Source: C-114 sp963719285 (GTDB lineage Bacteria; Chloroflexota; Limnocylindria; Limnocylindrales; CSP1-4). Taken from it: 64,000 nt of DNA. A program made the translations under genes and the position numbers. The DNA is taken from NCBI GenBank assembly GCA_963719285.1, contig CAVRBO010000004.1:62001-126000 (forward strand), written 5' to 3'. Below the pieces are notes generated by a model, which saw nothing but the letters and a program-made list of their open reading frames with translations, was not told the origin of the DNA and did no database searches. Below are positions 56,631 through 64,000 of the stretch, one piece after another; position 1 is the stretch's first letter; each line of letters starts with the position of its first letter.

Positions 56631-56761
56631 CGCGAAGTCCCTGCGTCGGACACTCGTTGGGGCTCCGCCGCGCGTCGAGTATCGCCCGCTCGACGCGCCC
56701 GATACAAGGGGCCTCACGCTCGCGTGTCGCCTGGACGCGCCAGCCGTTGGTCAGGGCGGGG

Positions 56762-57238
56762 CTATGACAGCCGGTGCGGGTCGGGCTCCGGCGGACGGTC
56801 GTACGGCTCGAACTCGAACGACCCGCCCGCCTGCTTGCGGACCCGGTAGAACTCGAGCCGATAGGACGCGTACATCTCGCTGACGATCGCGCTCGCCAGG
56901 GCATGGGCAGGACGGCCGGCCGCGGCGCGCGCGTGCGCACGGTCGTCCCACAGGCAGAACGAGAGGCATTCGCCGCCCTCCGTCGTCGCGCCCTTGTAGT
57001 AGTGGACGAAGCCGGGAGCGGTGCTGGCCTCGAGGTGGGCCGCGTCGTCGAGCGTCTCGAGGAGGTGCTCGTCGGCATCCGGCTGGCGGACGGAGCGGAA
57101 GCAGACCAGGTACCACTCGCCCGCGTCGATCGTGTCGGCGAGCGCGGCCCAATCGAACGCCTCGCCGATCGGTTTGGTCGCGTAGATGCCCGGGGTGGGG
57201 GCAAGCCGCTCGAACGCGGGGCGCGACACGAGGTCCAT
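56762..57238 (-). CDS. Hypothetical protein, ABM/stress-barrel-like guess
   Basis: 158 residues. Acidic, soluble, no signal peptide. Contains GEWYLVCFRSVRQPDADEHL, GFVHYYKGATTEGGECLSFC and LEFYRVRKQAGGSFEFEPYD. The spacing of beta-strands and the paired cysteines resemble small dimeric alpha/beta-barrel proteins, but this is uncertain. Preceded by an AT-rich control region with two inverted repeats. Confidence 0.6.
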   Translation of the reverse strand: MDLVSRPAFERLAPTPGIYATKPIGEAFDWAALADTIDAGEWYLVCFRSVRQPDADEHLLETLDDAAHLEASTAPGFVHYYKGATTEGGECLSFCLWDDRAHARAAAGRPAHALASAIVSEMYASYRLEFYRVRKQAGGSFEFEPYDRPPEPDPHRLS

Positions 57239-57255
57239 GTCAGCGCACGGTAACA

Positions 57256-57311
57256 GGAAACGCGCGCGATTTCCATATGGCGGGATACGTCGATTCTACT
57301 AATTGGAATCG
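57256..57311 (-). promoter_or_regulatory. AT-rich control region with two inverted repeats
   Basis: GGAAA (57256-57260) and TTTCC (57270-57274) flank nine bases; CGATTC (57291-57296) and GAATCG (57306-57311) flank nine bases. On the minus strand TACCGT lies eight bases before ATG 57238, with TGGAAA 18 bases further upstream. GGAAA-n-TTTCC is the kind of site IclR regulators bind, and an IclR gene ends 8 bases away. Confidence 0.5.
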
Positions 57312-57318
57312 GCGGAGG

Positions 57319-58098
57319 TCAGGGTGCGGTGTCGTCCTGAAGGGCCGCCACGATCGTCTCTGCCGCCGACCCGAGCAGTCGGCGCGTGCGTGCTTGCCAA
57401 TCGAGGCCACACCGTGATGACGGACCGGTCACGGCCAGCGCGGCGACGATGCCGTCTTCCCGGACGATGGGAACGGCGATAGCCACCGAGCCGGCGATGA
57501 ACTCGCCCTCGCTCGTCGCGAAGCCCGTCCGGACGATCCGCGCCAGGCCGTCCCGCAGGACGGCTTCGGTCGGGGTGTCCGGGGTCAGCGGCTGGATCCC
57601 GCCCAGGACGACCTCTTCGAGGATCTCCGGCGGGGCGAACGCGAGCAGCACCCGCGCCGGCGCTCCCGCGTAGAGCGGGGCCATGGAGCCCGGCTCGATC
57701 GAGACGCGGAGCGGCTCACGCGCCTCGACCTGATGGAGGCAGACGGCGGACAGGGCCGCGCGGCGCATGACGATCGCGGACTCGCCGGTCTCTTCGGCGA
57801 GGAGGCGCAGGACAGGGTCGGCGATCCGGACCAGGCGCTGGCTCGTGACCTTGGAACCCGTCCCGATGGACAGCCGCGCTCCGAGCCGGTAGCGACCGTC
57901 CCGTCGATCGATGAAGCCGAACTCGGTGAGCGTCCGGAGGTACCGGTAGACCGTCGAGAGGGGCATCTCCAGGACGCCGCTCAACTCGTCGGCGCGCAGC
58001 TCGCCCCGATCCGCCACGGTCAGGATGAGGCGCAGGCCGCGAGCGAAGGACGTATCCTCCGACGCCTCCTCGGGTGGGCGCTCGAGTGCGGTCGTCAT
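57319..58098 (-). CDS. IclR-family transcriptional regulator
   Basis: 259 residues from ATG 58098. Winged helix (FARGLRLILTVADRGELRAD, with MPLSTVYRYLRTLTEFGFID) and an IclR effector domain (ESAIVMRRAALSAVCLHQVE; VAIAVPIVREDGIVAALAVT). Last gene of the sarcosine operon, 87 bases after the alcohol dehydrogenase, so it may sense a methylated amine or an aldehyde produced there (inference). Confidence 0.92.
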   Translation of the reverse strand: MTTALERPPEEASEDTSFARGLRLILTVADRGELRADELSGVLEMPLSTVYRYLRTLTEFGFIDRRDGRYRLGARLSIGTGSKVTSQRLVRIADPVLRLLAEETGESAIVMRRAALSAVCLHQVEAREPLRVSIEPGSMAPLYAGAPARVLLAFAPPEILEEVVLGGIQPLTPDTPTEAVLRDGLARIVRTGFATSEGEFIAGSVAIAVPIVREDGIVAALAVTGPSSRCGLDWQARTRRLLGSAAETIVAALQDDTAP

Positions 58099-58185
58099 GG
58101 TCGTTGATCCTCCCCGGTTCCCGATCAAGGGTACGGCCTCAAGCCCGATCCGGTTCATCTGGATCGGCCGGGCCGCGGCCCGCGG

Positions 58186-59373
58186 TCAGCCGGCGACGGA
58201 CGCCAGGAGGGCGGCGGCTTCGGCCTCGGTCGGCATCCGGGGCGTGTTGTTGATGGCCGGATCGTCGAGCGCGTCACGGACGATGACCGGGAGCAGGCCG
58301 GCATCGATGCCGAGCTCACGCAGGGTCCGGCGCTGGTCGACGGAGCGGAGGAGGGCGAGCACTCCGGCGACGGCGGCGCGGGCCGCGGATGCAGGTCGGT
58401 CCGCGGGCGCGGCGACCCCGAGGGCGATGCCGGCGAGGGCGAGCTCACGCGGCCGGACGTCGAGGTCGAAGGCGAGGACCTCCGGCAGGACCGTCGCGAG
58501 GGCCGTCCCGTGGGGGAGCCGGCCGCGCGCCCCGATCGAATGACCGAGCGCATGGACGAGGCCCACGCCCGTGCCGCTGGCCTGTCCCAGGCCGGCCAGG
58601 TGGGACGCCACCAGGAGCTGGCTGCGCGCCTCGATGTCCGAGCCGTCCGCGACCGCCCGCGGAAGCCATTCGCCGACGGTCCGGATCACGGCCAGGGCGA
58701 TCGCCTCGGCGAACGGGTTCGGGTTGCGCGACAGGAGCGACTCGAGCGAGTGGGTGAGCGCGTCGACGCCGGTCGCGCCGGTGATGGCCGGCGGCAGCCC
58801 GAGGGTGAGCTCCGGGTCGAGGATGCACGCTCGGGGCATGACGCTCCGGTGGCCGATGTATGTCTTGCGCCCGCTCGACTCGTCCGTGATGACGCCGTAG
58901 ATGTTCGTCTCGGCCCCGGTCCCGGCGGTCGTGGGAACGGCGAGGATCGGCCGGCCCGGTGCGACGTCGTCGTTCTCGTAGCCGAGGTCCGCCACCCCCA
59001 TGTCATTGGTGGCGTAGAGCGACAGCACCTTGGCCGTGTCCATCGACGAGCCACCGCCGACCGCGACGACGATGACGTCATCCAGGCCGAAAGCCCGGAG
59101 CGCGGCGCCGCCGCGCTCGACCACGCCCAGCCCCGGGTTCGGCTCGACGTCGCCGAACACCGCCGTCTCCATGCCGTCCTCGGCCAGGATCCCGGCCACG
59201 GTGGCCGTGACGCCGGACTCGACGACACCCGGATCGGACACGATGAAAGCCCGCGCGTCGGGACCGCCACCGATCTCCCGGACCACCGCGGCCAGGTCGT
59301 CGATCGCGCCGACGCCGAACCGGGTGCGGTCGCGCACGAGCAGGTTGATCGTCCGGTCCGAGAGCGCGGTCAT
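58186..59373 (-). CDS. Iron-containing alcohol dehydrogenase
   Basis: 395 residues. Group III Fe-ADH: GGGSSMDTAKVLSLYATN binds NAD, VPTTAGTGAETNIYGVIT, and metal-ligand histidines in ATGVDALTHSLES, LVHALGHSIGARGRLPHG. Overlaps soxD (ATGA). Probable role in oxidising or reducing a small alcohol/aldehyde from demethylation, such as formaldehyde, but not proven. Confidence 0.92.
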   Translation of the reverse strand: MTALSDRTINLLVRDRTRFGVGAIDDLAAVVREIGGGPDARAFIVSDPGVVESGVTATVAGILAEDGMETAVFGDVEPNPGLGVVERGGAALRAFGLDDVIVVAVGGGSSMDTAKVLSLYATNDMGVADLGYENDDVAPGRPILAVPTTAGTGAETNIYGVITDESSGRKTYIGHRSVMPRACILDPELTLGLPPAITGATGVDALTHSLESLLSRNPNPFAEAIALAVIRTVGEWLPRAVADGSDIEARSQLLVASHLAGLGQASGTGVGLVHALGHSIGARGRLPHGTALATVLPEVLAFDLDVRPRELALAGIALGVAAPADRPASAARAAVAGVLALLRSVDQRRTLRELGIDAGLLPVIVRDALDDPAINNTPRMPTEAEAAALLASVAG

Positions 59374-59606
59374 GCGACGACTGTATCCGTCGTCGTGTCC
59401 CGCCGGATGGTCAGCCAGCGCCGGCAGCCGGCGCTGTGGAACCAGCGTTCCGTCGTGACCCCGTCCGGGTTCTCGAACATCCAGACCTCGTCGAGGTTGC
59501 GGGCGTCGTCACCTTCGATCCAGTCGGGGACCGGACGGCGTTCGCCGCCGAAGGCGAACTCGTCGATGGGTCGCCGGCCGCAGCGGGGGCAGTCGAGCCA
59601 CAGCAT
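59370..59606 (-). CDS. soxD: Sarcosine oxidase delta subunit
   Basis: 78 residues. Zinc-binding subunit of heterotetrameric sarcosine oxidase: LDCPRCGRRPIDEFAFGGE, VWMFENPDGVTTERWFHSAG and CRRWL. Cysteines C-x2-C and a late Cys as in the family. ATGA overlaps on both sides show translational coupling with soxB and the dehydrogenase. Confidence 0.93.
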   Translation of the reverse strand: MLWLDCPRCGRRPIDEFAFGGERRPVPDWIEGDDARNLDEVWMFENPDGVTTERWFHSAGCRRWLTIRRDTTTDTVVA

Positions 59607-60814
59607 CAGCGCGTCCCCGTCGAGCCCTGATCGGCCAGGACGTGGTCACGCGCGAACCGGTCCAGCCCGAACGGGGCGATGAGCGCCGGTGGTCGCCCGG
59701 TCGCGATGAGCTCGGCCATCGCCTCGCCGCCGGCCGGGATGGCCTTGAAGCCCCACGTCCCCCAGCCGGTCGTGACCAGGAACCCCGGGACGCCGGTCTC
59801 GCCCATGATCGGGCTGAAGTCGGCCGAGATGTCGCAGATGCCGGTCCACGACCGCAGGATCCGCAGGTCGCGCAGGAACGGCAGGAGGTGGGTCACCTTG
59901 TACGAGAAGCTGCGCAGGGCGTCGAACGACGACCGCCGCGAGTACGAGGGCTGGCTGTCGAACTCGGCGCCGATGAGCATCTGGCCGCGTTCGGTCTGGG
60001 ACACGTAACAGAACAGCTCCGTGTCGCTGACGATCGGCGCGAACCCCTGCGTGTAGTTGTTGGTCACGAACGCCTGCAGCGGATGGGTGCGGATCGGGAG
60101 CCGGACGCCCGCGTGGGCGGCCATCTGGGTGACCCGGCCGCCGGTGGCGCTGAGGACCACGCCGGCGGCGATCGGGCCGCGCGCCGTCTGGACTCCGACG
60201 ACCCGATCGCCGGTGCGGACGAGGCCGGTCACGGGCGTGTGCTGGACGACGTGCACGCCCCGCGCCATCGCGCCCGAGGCGAACGCCCAGGCGACCCGGT
60301 CGTGCCGGGCCGTGGCCGCCTTGAGGTGGTGCGAGGCGCCGAGGACCGGGTAGCGGCCGCCGCCGGTCAGGTCGATCTGGGGGCAGAGCGCCTTGATCTC
60401 GGCCGGGGTGACCATCACGGTCTCGGCTCCACAGGCCGTGTTCAGGAGGCAGCGTGCCCGCTCGGCCCGCAGGGCCATCTCGGTGTGGGCCAGCCAGATG
60501 AGGCCCTTGGTCTGGTGGAGGATGTCGGCGCCGGTCTCGTCCTCGAGCGCCGCGTACATCTCCAGGCTGTGCTCATAGAAGCGGATCGCTTCCGGGATGC
60601 CGTAGTTCGCCCGGATGATCGTCGTGTTCCGGCCGGTGTTGCCCGACGCGATGTAGTCGGCCTCGAGCACCGCCACGTTCGTGATCCCGTGGCGGGTCGC
60701 CAGGTAGTAGGCGGTCGCCAGGCCGTGGCCGCCGGCCCCCACGATGACGACGTCGTAGGCGGCCTTCGGCTCGTCCCAGCGGAGCGGGAGCAGGGTGTCG
60801 ACGAGCTCGCTCAC
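59606..60814 (-). CDS. soxB: Sarcosine oxidase beta subunit (FAD oxidase)
   Basis: 402 residues from GTG 60814. FAD-dependent oxidase of the DAO superfamily: VVIVGAGGHGLATAYYLATR, VLEADYIASGNTGRNTTIIR and the C-terminal GWGTWGFKAIPAGGEAMAEL. Oxidises the N-methyl of sarcosine to formaldehyde and glycine with the alpha subunit. Overlaps both neighbours by four bases. Confidence 0.95.
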   Translation of the reverse strand: MSELVDTLLPLRWDEPKAAYDVVIVGAGGHGLATAYYLATRHGITNVAVLEADYIASGNTGRNTTIIRANYGIPEAIRFYEHSLEMYAALEDETGADILHQTKGLIWLAHTEMALRAERARCLLNTACGAETVMVTPAEIKALCPQIDLTGGGRYPVLGASHHLKAATARHDRVAWAFASGAMARGVHVVQHTPVTGLVRTGDRVVGVQTARGPIAAGVVLSATGGRVTQMAAHAGVRLPIRTHPLQAFVTNNYTQGFAPIVSDTELFCYVSQTERGQMLIGAEFDSQPSYSRRSSFDALRSFSYKVTHLLPFLRDLRILRSWTGICDISADFSPIMGETGVPGFLVTTGWGTWGFKAIPAGGEAMAELIATGRPPALIAPFGLDRFARDHVLADQGSTGTR

Positions 60815-61191
60815 CGGAGGCGATCCTCCAGCTCGTCGGCGTACGCGGCCAGGGTCAGGAGCAGGGCCCTGTCGTCCTCGATCCAGAGCTTGGCCGGCAC
60901 GCCTGCGATCGTGCCCTGGACGAGGACCGGGCGCGCCTCGGGCAGCGGCCACTCCAGGTGCGGCACGACGAGGCGGAACAGCTCCTCGGTGGTCAGCCAC
61001 GCGCCGGCGAACCCGGTCTCCGATTCCAGGATCGCGTCGGGATCGACGAACGTTCCGCCGGCCGCGCCGATGGCGAACACCTCGTCCGGAGCGAACCGGA
61101 GGACGAGCGGGTCGCCCTCCCAGCGGGCCGAATCGAGGGCGGCCGGGTCGGCCACGACCCGTCCTCCGCGGAGGGTCTCAAGCACGGGCAC
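60811..61191 (-). CDS. Small gene in the sox operon, sarcosine-oxidase-gamma position
   Basis: 126 residues from GTG 61191. Acidic, with PDEVFAIGAAGGTFVDPDAI and LTTEELFRLVVPHLEWPLPE. Sits exactly where a SoxG might be, between soxA (14-base overlap) and soxB (4-base overlap), but is shorter than typical gamma subunits (~200) and no gamma motif is visible. It may be a reduced or unrelated gamma equivalent. Confidence 0.75.
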   Translation of the reverse strand: MPVLETLRGGRVVADPAALDSARWEGDPLVLRFAPDEVFAIGAAGGTFVDPDAILESETGFAGAWLTTEELFRLVVPHLEWPLPEARPVLVQGTIAGVPAKLWIEDDRALLLTLAAYADELEDRLR

Positions 61192-63427
61192 GGAGGCCCT
61201 CGGGGTCGTAGAAGGGCGTCGCGGCGACCGTGGCTTCGCGGCCCTCGATCTCGACCACGTCCGGGAACGGCGTTCGCTTGAGCCAGCCGAGCATCACCGC
61301 GTGACCCAGGAGCGGGGAGGTCCAGCTCCCCGTGACGTGCCCCACGATCTCACCGCCGGACCAGATCGGGCTCCCCTCGGTGGGTGCCGGGCCGGCCATC
61401 GTGAAGCCGGTGAGGCGGCGATGGTCCGGGAGCGGCGCCGTTCGGGCGAGCGACGGCTTGCCGATGAAGTACGGCTTGTCCATCCGGACCGCCCAGTCCA
61501 TGCGCAGCCGGCGGGGCGTCGAATCGAGCTCCGTGTCCATGCCCACGATCACGTGGCCCTTCTCGAGCCGCAGGCCGAACAGCGCCTGCAGGCCGTGCGG
61601 CTTGATCCCCAGCTCGGCACCGCGGGCCATGAGCGCCCGCCACAACTCGACGGATCGGTCGAGCGCGTGATGCAGCTCGAACGCGGCCTCGCCGGTGAAG
61701 CTCAGGCGCATGACGTGACAGGGCACGCCGGCCACGTCGGCGTGGACGTGGCCGAGGAAGCGGGGAGGGTCGGCGAGTCCGGCCCGCCGGAGGAGCTCCC
61801 CGGCGAACGGCCCCGTCACGTTGATCGCGGCGAGCGACATCGTCCGGTCGAGCACGTGGACGCGGAGGCCCCAGACCTCGATCCAGTCGCGCACCCACAT
61901 CTCGGCGTTGGCCGCGCCGCCCGACGTGAACGTGAGCACGAACCGGGTCTCGGATTCGCGCAGGATCATCCCGTCGTCGATGACGTGCCCGCGCTCGTTG
62001 AGCAGGAGCGCGTAGCGTGACCGGCCGGGCTTGATGTCCGCGACGTTGCAGGGGTAGAGGCGCTCCAGGAACTCCACGACGTCGGGTCCGGACACGATCA
62101 GCTTGCCGAGCGTGCTCACGTCGCCGATCGACACCGCCTCGCGGACCGCCCAGTACTCGGCGATCGGGTCGCCGTAGTGCCACGGCCGCCACCAGCCACC
62201 GAACCGGTCCATCCGCGCGCCGAGGGCCAGGTGCTCCTCGTGGAGGGGCGTCCGCCGGAATGCGTCGATGTGCGTGTCGGCGGCGGCCTCCGCGAGCGTG
62301 ATCTGGCGCGACGCGGGACGGGCCGTGAACGGGGCGGGGGCCTCGCCCGTCCGTTCGGCGATCCAGGATCGGATGTGGGGCAGGCAGGCGCCGCCCTGAC
62401 ACGTGCCGATGCCGGCCAGGCTCGCGCGCTTGAGCAGGTCAAGGTCCTGGAAACCCTTGTCCCAGGACATCCGCAGGTCGGCCACGGTCGTGCCCGAGCA
62501 CGGGCAGACGACGCCGTCGGAGGGCGCGGGCGGGAGTGGAGCGTCGATGGCCGCGGATCCGGTGACCGTGACCTCGTCCGGACGACCCATCCGGGCCAGC
62601 AGGTCCCGGGGGGCCCGGCCGAGGCCCAGGATGACCGCTCCGCACGGCGTCGTCGTCTCCGCCCCGGCATCATCGGCCGTCACGACGGCCCGGACGTGCC
62701 CGCGATCGTCGCCCTCGAACCGCACGAGCCGGCCGCCCAGCTGGATGCACGGGACGCCGGCCGGAGGCGTGCCGACGGCCGCCACGGTGTCCGCGGCACC
62801 GAGACGCACGCCGGTGCCGTGCAGCCGCTCCGCGGCGCGCACCGTGAAGAGGCCGGCGAGCCCGTTGCCCGGGCAGACGGGGTGCAGATCCGCCGAGCCC
62901 GTAGCCACGACGATCTCCCCGGCCTGGACGTGGTGCATCCCGGCCGGCGTCCGGACGATGACCGTGCCACCGGGATAGATCGCCACGACCTCGTCGCCGC
63001 TGGCGGCGTCAAGCACGAGCGCGCTGCGACCGGTCGCCTCGGCGGAAGCCCGGGCCTCCAGCCCGCTGGCCCCGCCGCCGACGATCGCGACATCGACCTC
63101 GGTCCGCTGCACGGGGATCGCCCGCCCGCCGGGCGTCACGGTCAGATCGGGCCGGGCGACGACCGGCAGCGTCGGCAGCGCGTCCAGGGAATGGCGGCGG
63201 ACGACGAGGCCCGGCATGGCCGCGGTCTGGCAGGTCCGGACGTACGCGACCCCATCGACCTGGGCGACGCAGTTGCCGCAGTCACCGGCCAGGCACAGCG
63301 TTCCGCCGCGGGCCGGATGCTCGCCCACCCGCAGGAGGGCGATGGCCACCGAGTCGCCGGCCTCGTACGGGACCGGCCGATCGTCGACGACGAACCGCCG
63401 GGCGGTGCCGCTCGCGACCTCGGTCAC
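61178..63427 (-). CDS. soxA: Sarcosine oxidase alpha subunit, short form
   Basis: 749 residues against ~960-1000 in the classical heterotetramer. Domain order: Fer2-like N-terminus (about 8-85) with C-x4-C-x2-C plus a fourth Cys (LCLAGDCGNCVAQV ... YVRTC), a reduced FAD/NAD domain (about 105-300; VAIVGGGASGLEARASA), a BFD-like [2Fe-2S] site (CPCSGT, CQGGACL; 310-360), and the GcvT/aminomethyltransferase domain (390-749) that binds tetrahydrofolate and takes the formaldehyde. The shortening is in the nucleotide-binding part. GTG start overlaps the upstream gene stop. Confidence 0.92.
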   Translation of the reverse strand: MTEVASGTARRFVVDDRPVPYEAGDSVAIALLRVGEHPARGGTLCLAGDCGNCVAQVDGVAYVRTCQTAAMPGLVVRRHSLDALPTLPVVARPDLTVTPGGRAIPVQRTEVDVAIVGGGASGLEARASAEATGRSALVLDAASGDEVVAIYPGGTVIVRTPAGMHHVQAGEIVVATGSADLHPVCPGNGLAGLFTVRAAERLHGTGVRLGAADTVAAVGTPPAGVPCIQLGGRLVRFEGDDRGHVRAVVTADDAGAETTTPCGAVILGLGRAPRDLLARMGRPDEVTVTGSAAIDAPLPPAPSDGVVCPCSGTTVADLRMSWDKGFQDLDLLKRASLAGIGTCQGGACLPHIRSWIAERTGEAPAPFTARPASRQITLAEAAADTHIDAFRRTPLHEEHLALGARMDRFGGWWRPWHYGDPIAEYWAVREAVSIGDVSTLGKLIVSGPDVVEFLERLYPCNVADIKPGRSRYALLLNERGHVIDDGMILRESETRFVLTFTSGGAANAEMWVRDWIEVWGLRVHVLDRTMSLAAINVTGPFAGELLRRAGLADPPRFLGHVHADVAGVPCHVMRLSFTGEAAFELHHALDRSVELWRALMARGAELGIKPHGLQALFGLRLEKGHVIVGMDTELDSTPRRLRMDWAVRMDKPYFIGKPSLARTAPLPDHRRLTGFTMAGPAPTEGSPIWSGGEIVGHVTGSWTSPLLGHAVMLGWLKRTPFPDVVEIEGREATVAATPFYDPEGLRARA

Positions 63428-64000
63428 TGGCGCATCCTGCTGCCGTCGGGATCGAAGATCGGGGTCGGCTGGATGCGGGCCGGGCGGCGCCGGCCGACGA
63501 CCTCGATCTCGAACGCGCCCCGGTCCGCGACGTGGGTCAGGGCCGTCGGCACGTAGCCGAGCGCGAGCGACGCCTTGCTGTAGTGGGCGTACCCGCCGGA
63601 CGTGACCCAGCCGACGACCTCGCCGTCGTACCAGATGGGCTCGTCGCCGATCACGTCGGCCGGCTCGTCCGGATCCGGATCGAGGACGAGGGTCACGAGG
63701 CGTCGGGTCGGACCGGTCACCATCTCGGCCTCGTGGGCCTCCCGCCCGATGAACGCATGGTCGAGCCTGATGTAGTGGGTGACCCCGGCCTCGACGGGCG
63801 TGTAGATCGGCCGGTACTCCCGGAACCAGGTCCCGAAGCTCTTCTCGAGCCTGAGTGACATCAGCGCGCGGAAGCCGAACAGCCGGATCCCGAACTCCTC
63901 GCCGGCGGCCATCAGCAGGTCGAACAGCGTCCGCTCGTACTCGGGGGCGACCCAGATCTCGTAGCCCAGGTCCCCCGAGTAGGTGAGCCGGCCGACCCGG
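63424..64000 (-). CDS. GcvT-domain protein, C-terminal part only (DMGDH/sarcosine dehydrogenase-like)
   Basis: Open to the right edge; about 192 residues of the C-terminal end. RVGRLTYSGDLGYEIWVAPE and LFGFRALMSLRLEKSFGTWF, followed by the barrel IGDEPIWYDGEVVGWVTSGG, are typical of folate-binding domains of dimethylglycine or sarcosine dehydrogenases (GcvT family). Terminates in GTGA overlap with soxA. The N-terminal FAD part, if any, is beyond the window. Fits successive demethylation of dimethylglycine and sarcosine. Confidence 0.85.
   Translation of the reverse strand, partial: RVGRLTYSGDLGYEIWVAPEYERTLFDLLMAAGEEFGIRLFGFRALMSLRLEKSFGTWFREYRPIYTPVEAGVTHYIRLDHAFIGREAHEAEMVTGPTRRLVTLVLDPDPDEPADVIGDEPIWYDGEVVGWVTSGGYAHYSKASLALGYVPTALTHVADRGAFEIEVVGRRRPARIQPTPIFDPDGSRMRQ

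Overview
The window is a gene-dense, very GC-rich bacterial chromosome segment (roughly 70% G+C by eye). GTG, TTG and possibly CTG starts are frequent, and many stop/start pairs overlap as ATGA, GTGA or TTGA. No rRNA, tRNA, transposase, phage gene or CRISPR array was recognised. Gene content suggests a Chloroflexota lineage such as the Limnocylindria/Ellin6529 group, or a deep Actinomycetota relative: a CysO-type cysteine pathway, polyphosphate glucokinase, a KamB-like rRNA methyltransferase, secreted lipoproteins with Pro/Ser-rich linkers, and no outer-membrane genes. This placement is inference.

Layout. 1-4.2 kb: a partial HTH-GAF-GGDEF diguanylate cyclase, a frameshifted acetyltransferase and a site-2 protease. 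4.4-12.8 kb: a sulfur block. An Rrf2 regulator sits behind a promoter overlapped by a perfect inverted repeat, followed by sufC-sufS (sufB and sufD are absent), a large lipoprotein, sufU, a rhodanese-E1 fusion, cysO, cysM and the JAMM peptidase mec. Together these supply Fe-S clusters and thiocarboxylate-dependent cysteine. 12.8-18.6 kb: a universal stress protein, an ECF transporter (A, A, T, S) and a nucleoside hydrolase. 18.6-23.9 kb: a KamB/NpmA-like 16S rRNA methyltransferase, a GrpB-PurK fusion, purE, two membrane proteins and a zinc-ribbon NUDIX hydrolase. 23.9-35 kb: a small acidic repeat protein, aldehyde dehydrogenase, potassium channel, polyphosphate glucokinase, SDR, DUF1697 protein, a glutamine-synthetase-like ligase with its APC permease (possibly amine use), a LolA-like protein and fumarase.

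35-46 kb: an aromatic/acyl-CoA catabolism block with flavin reductase, alpha/beta hydrolase, two enoyl-CoA hydratases, paaABCD, a 3-hydroxyacyl-CoA dehydrogenase carrying a Pro/Ala-rich N-terminal extension of about 340 residues, and a thiolase. It is followed by a 345-bp array of seven regularly spaced palindromes. 46.5-57.3 kb: surface lipoproteins, an ErpA-type Fe-S carrier, LON-domain protein, sulfite-oxidase-fold protein, a glycosyltransferase/flippase-like pair, HAD hydrolase and a membrane-anchored surface protein next to a C39-like peptidase. 57.3-64 kb: a tightly overlapped minus-strand operon for methylated-glycine (sarcosine) oxidation: a partial GcvT-domain enzyme, soxA, a small subunit-like gene, soxB, soxD, an iron alcohol dehydrogenase and an IclR regulator.

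Two window-wide signals stand out. Seven conserved genes each carry one apparent +1 base in a short mononucleotide run, which looks like systematic sequencing or assembly error rather than gene decay. About ten genes have a TANNNT -10 box only 6-10 bases before the start codon, which suggests leaderless transcription.
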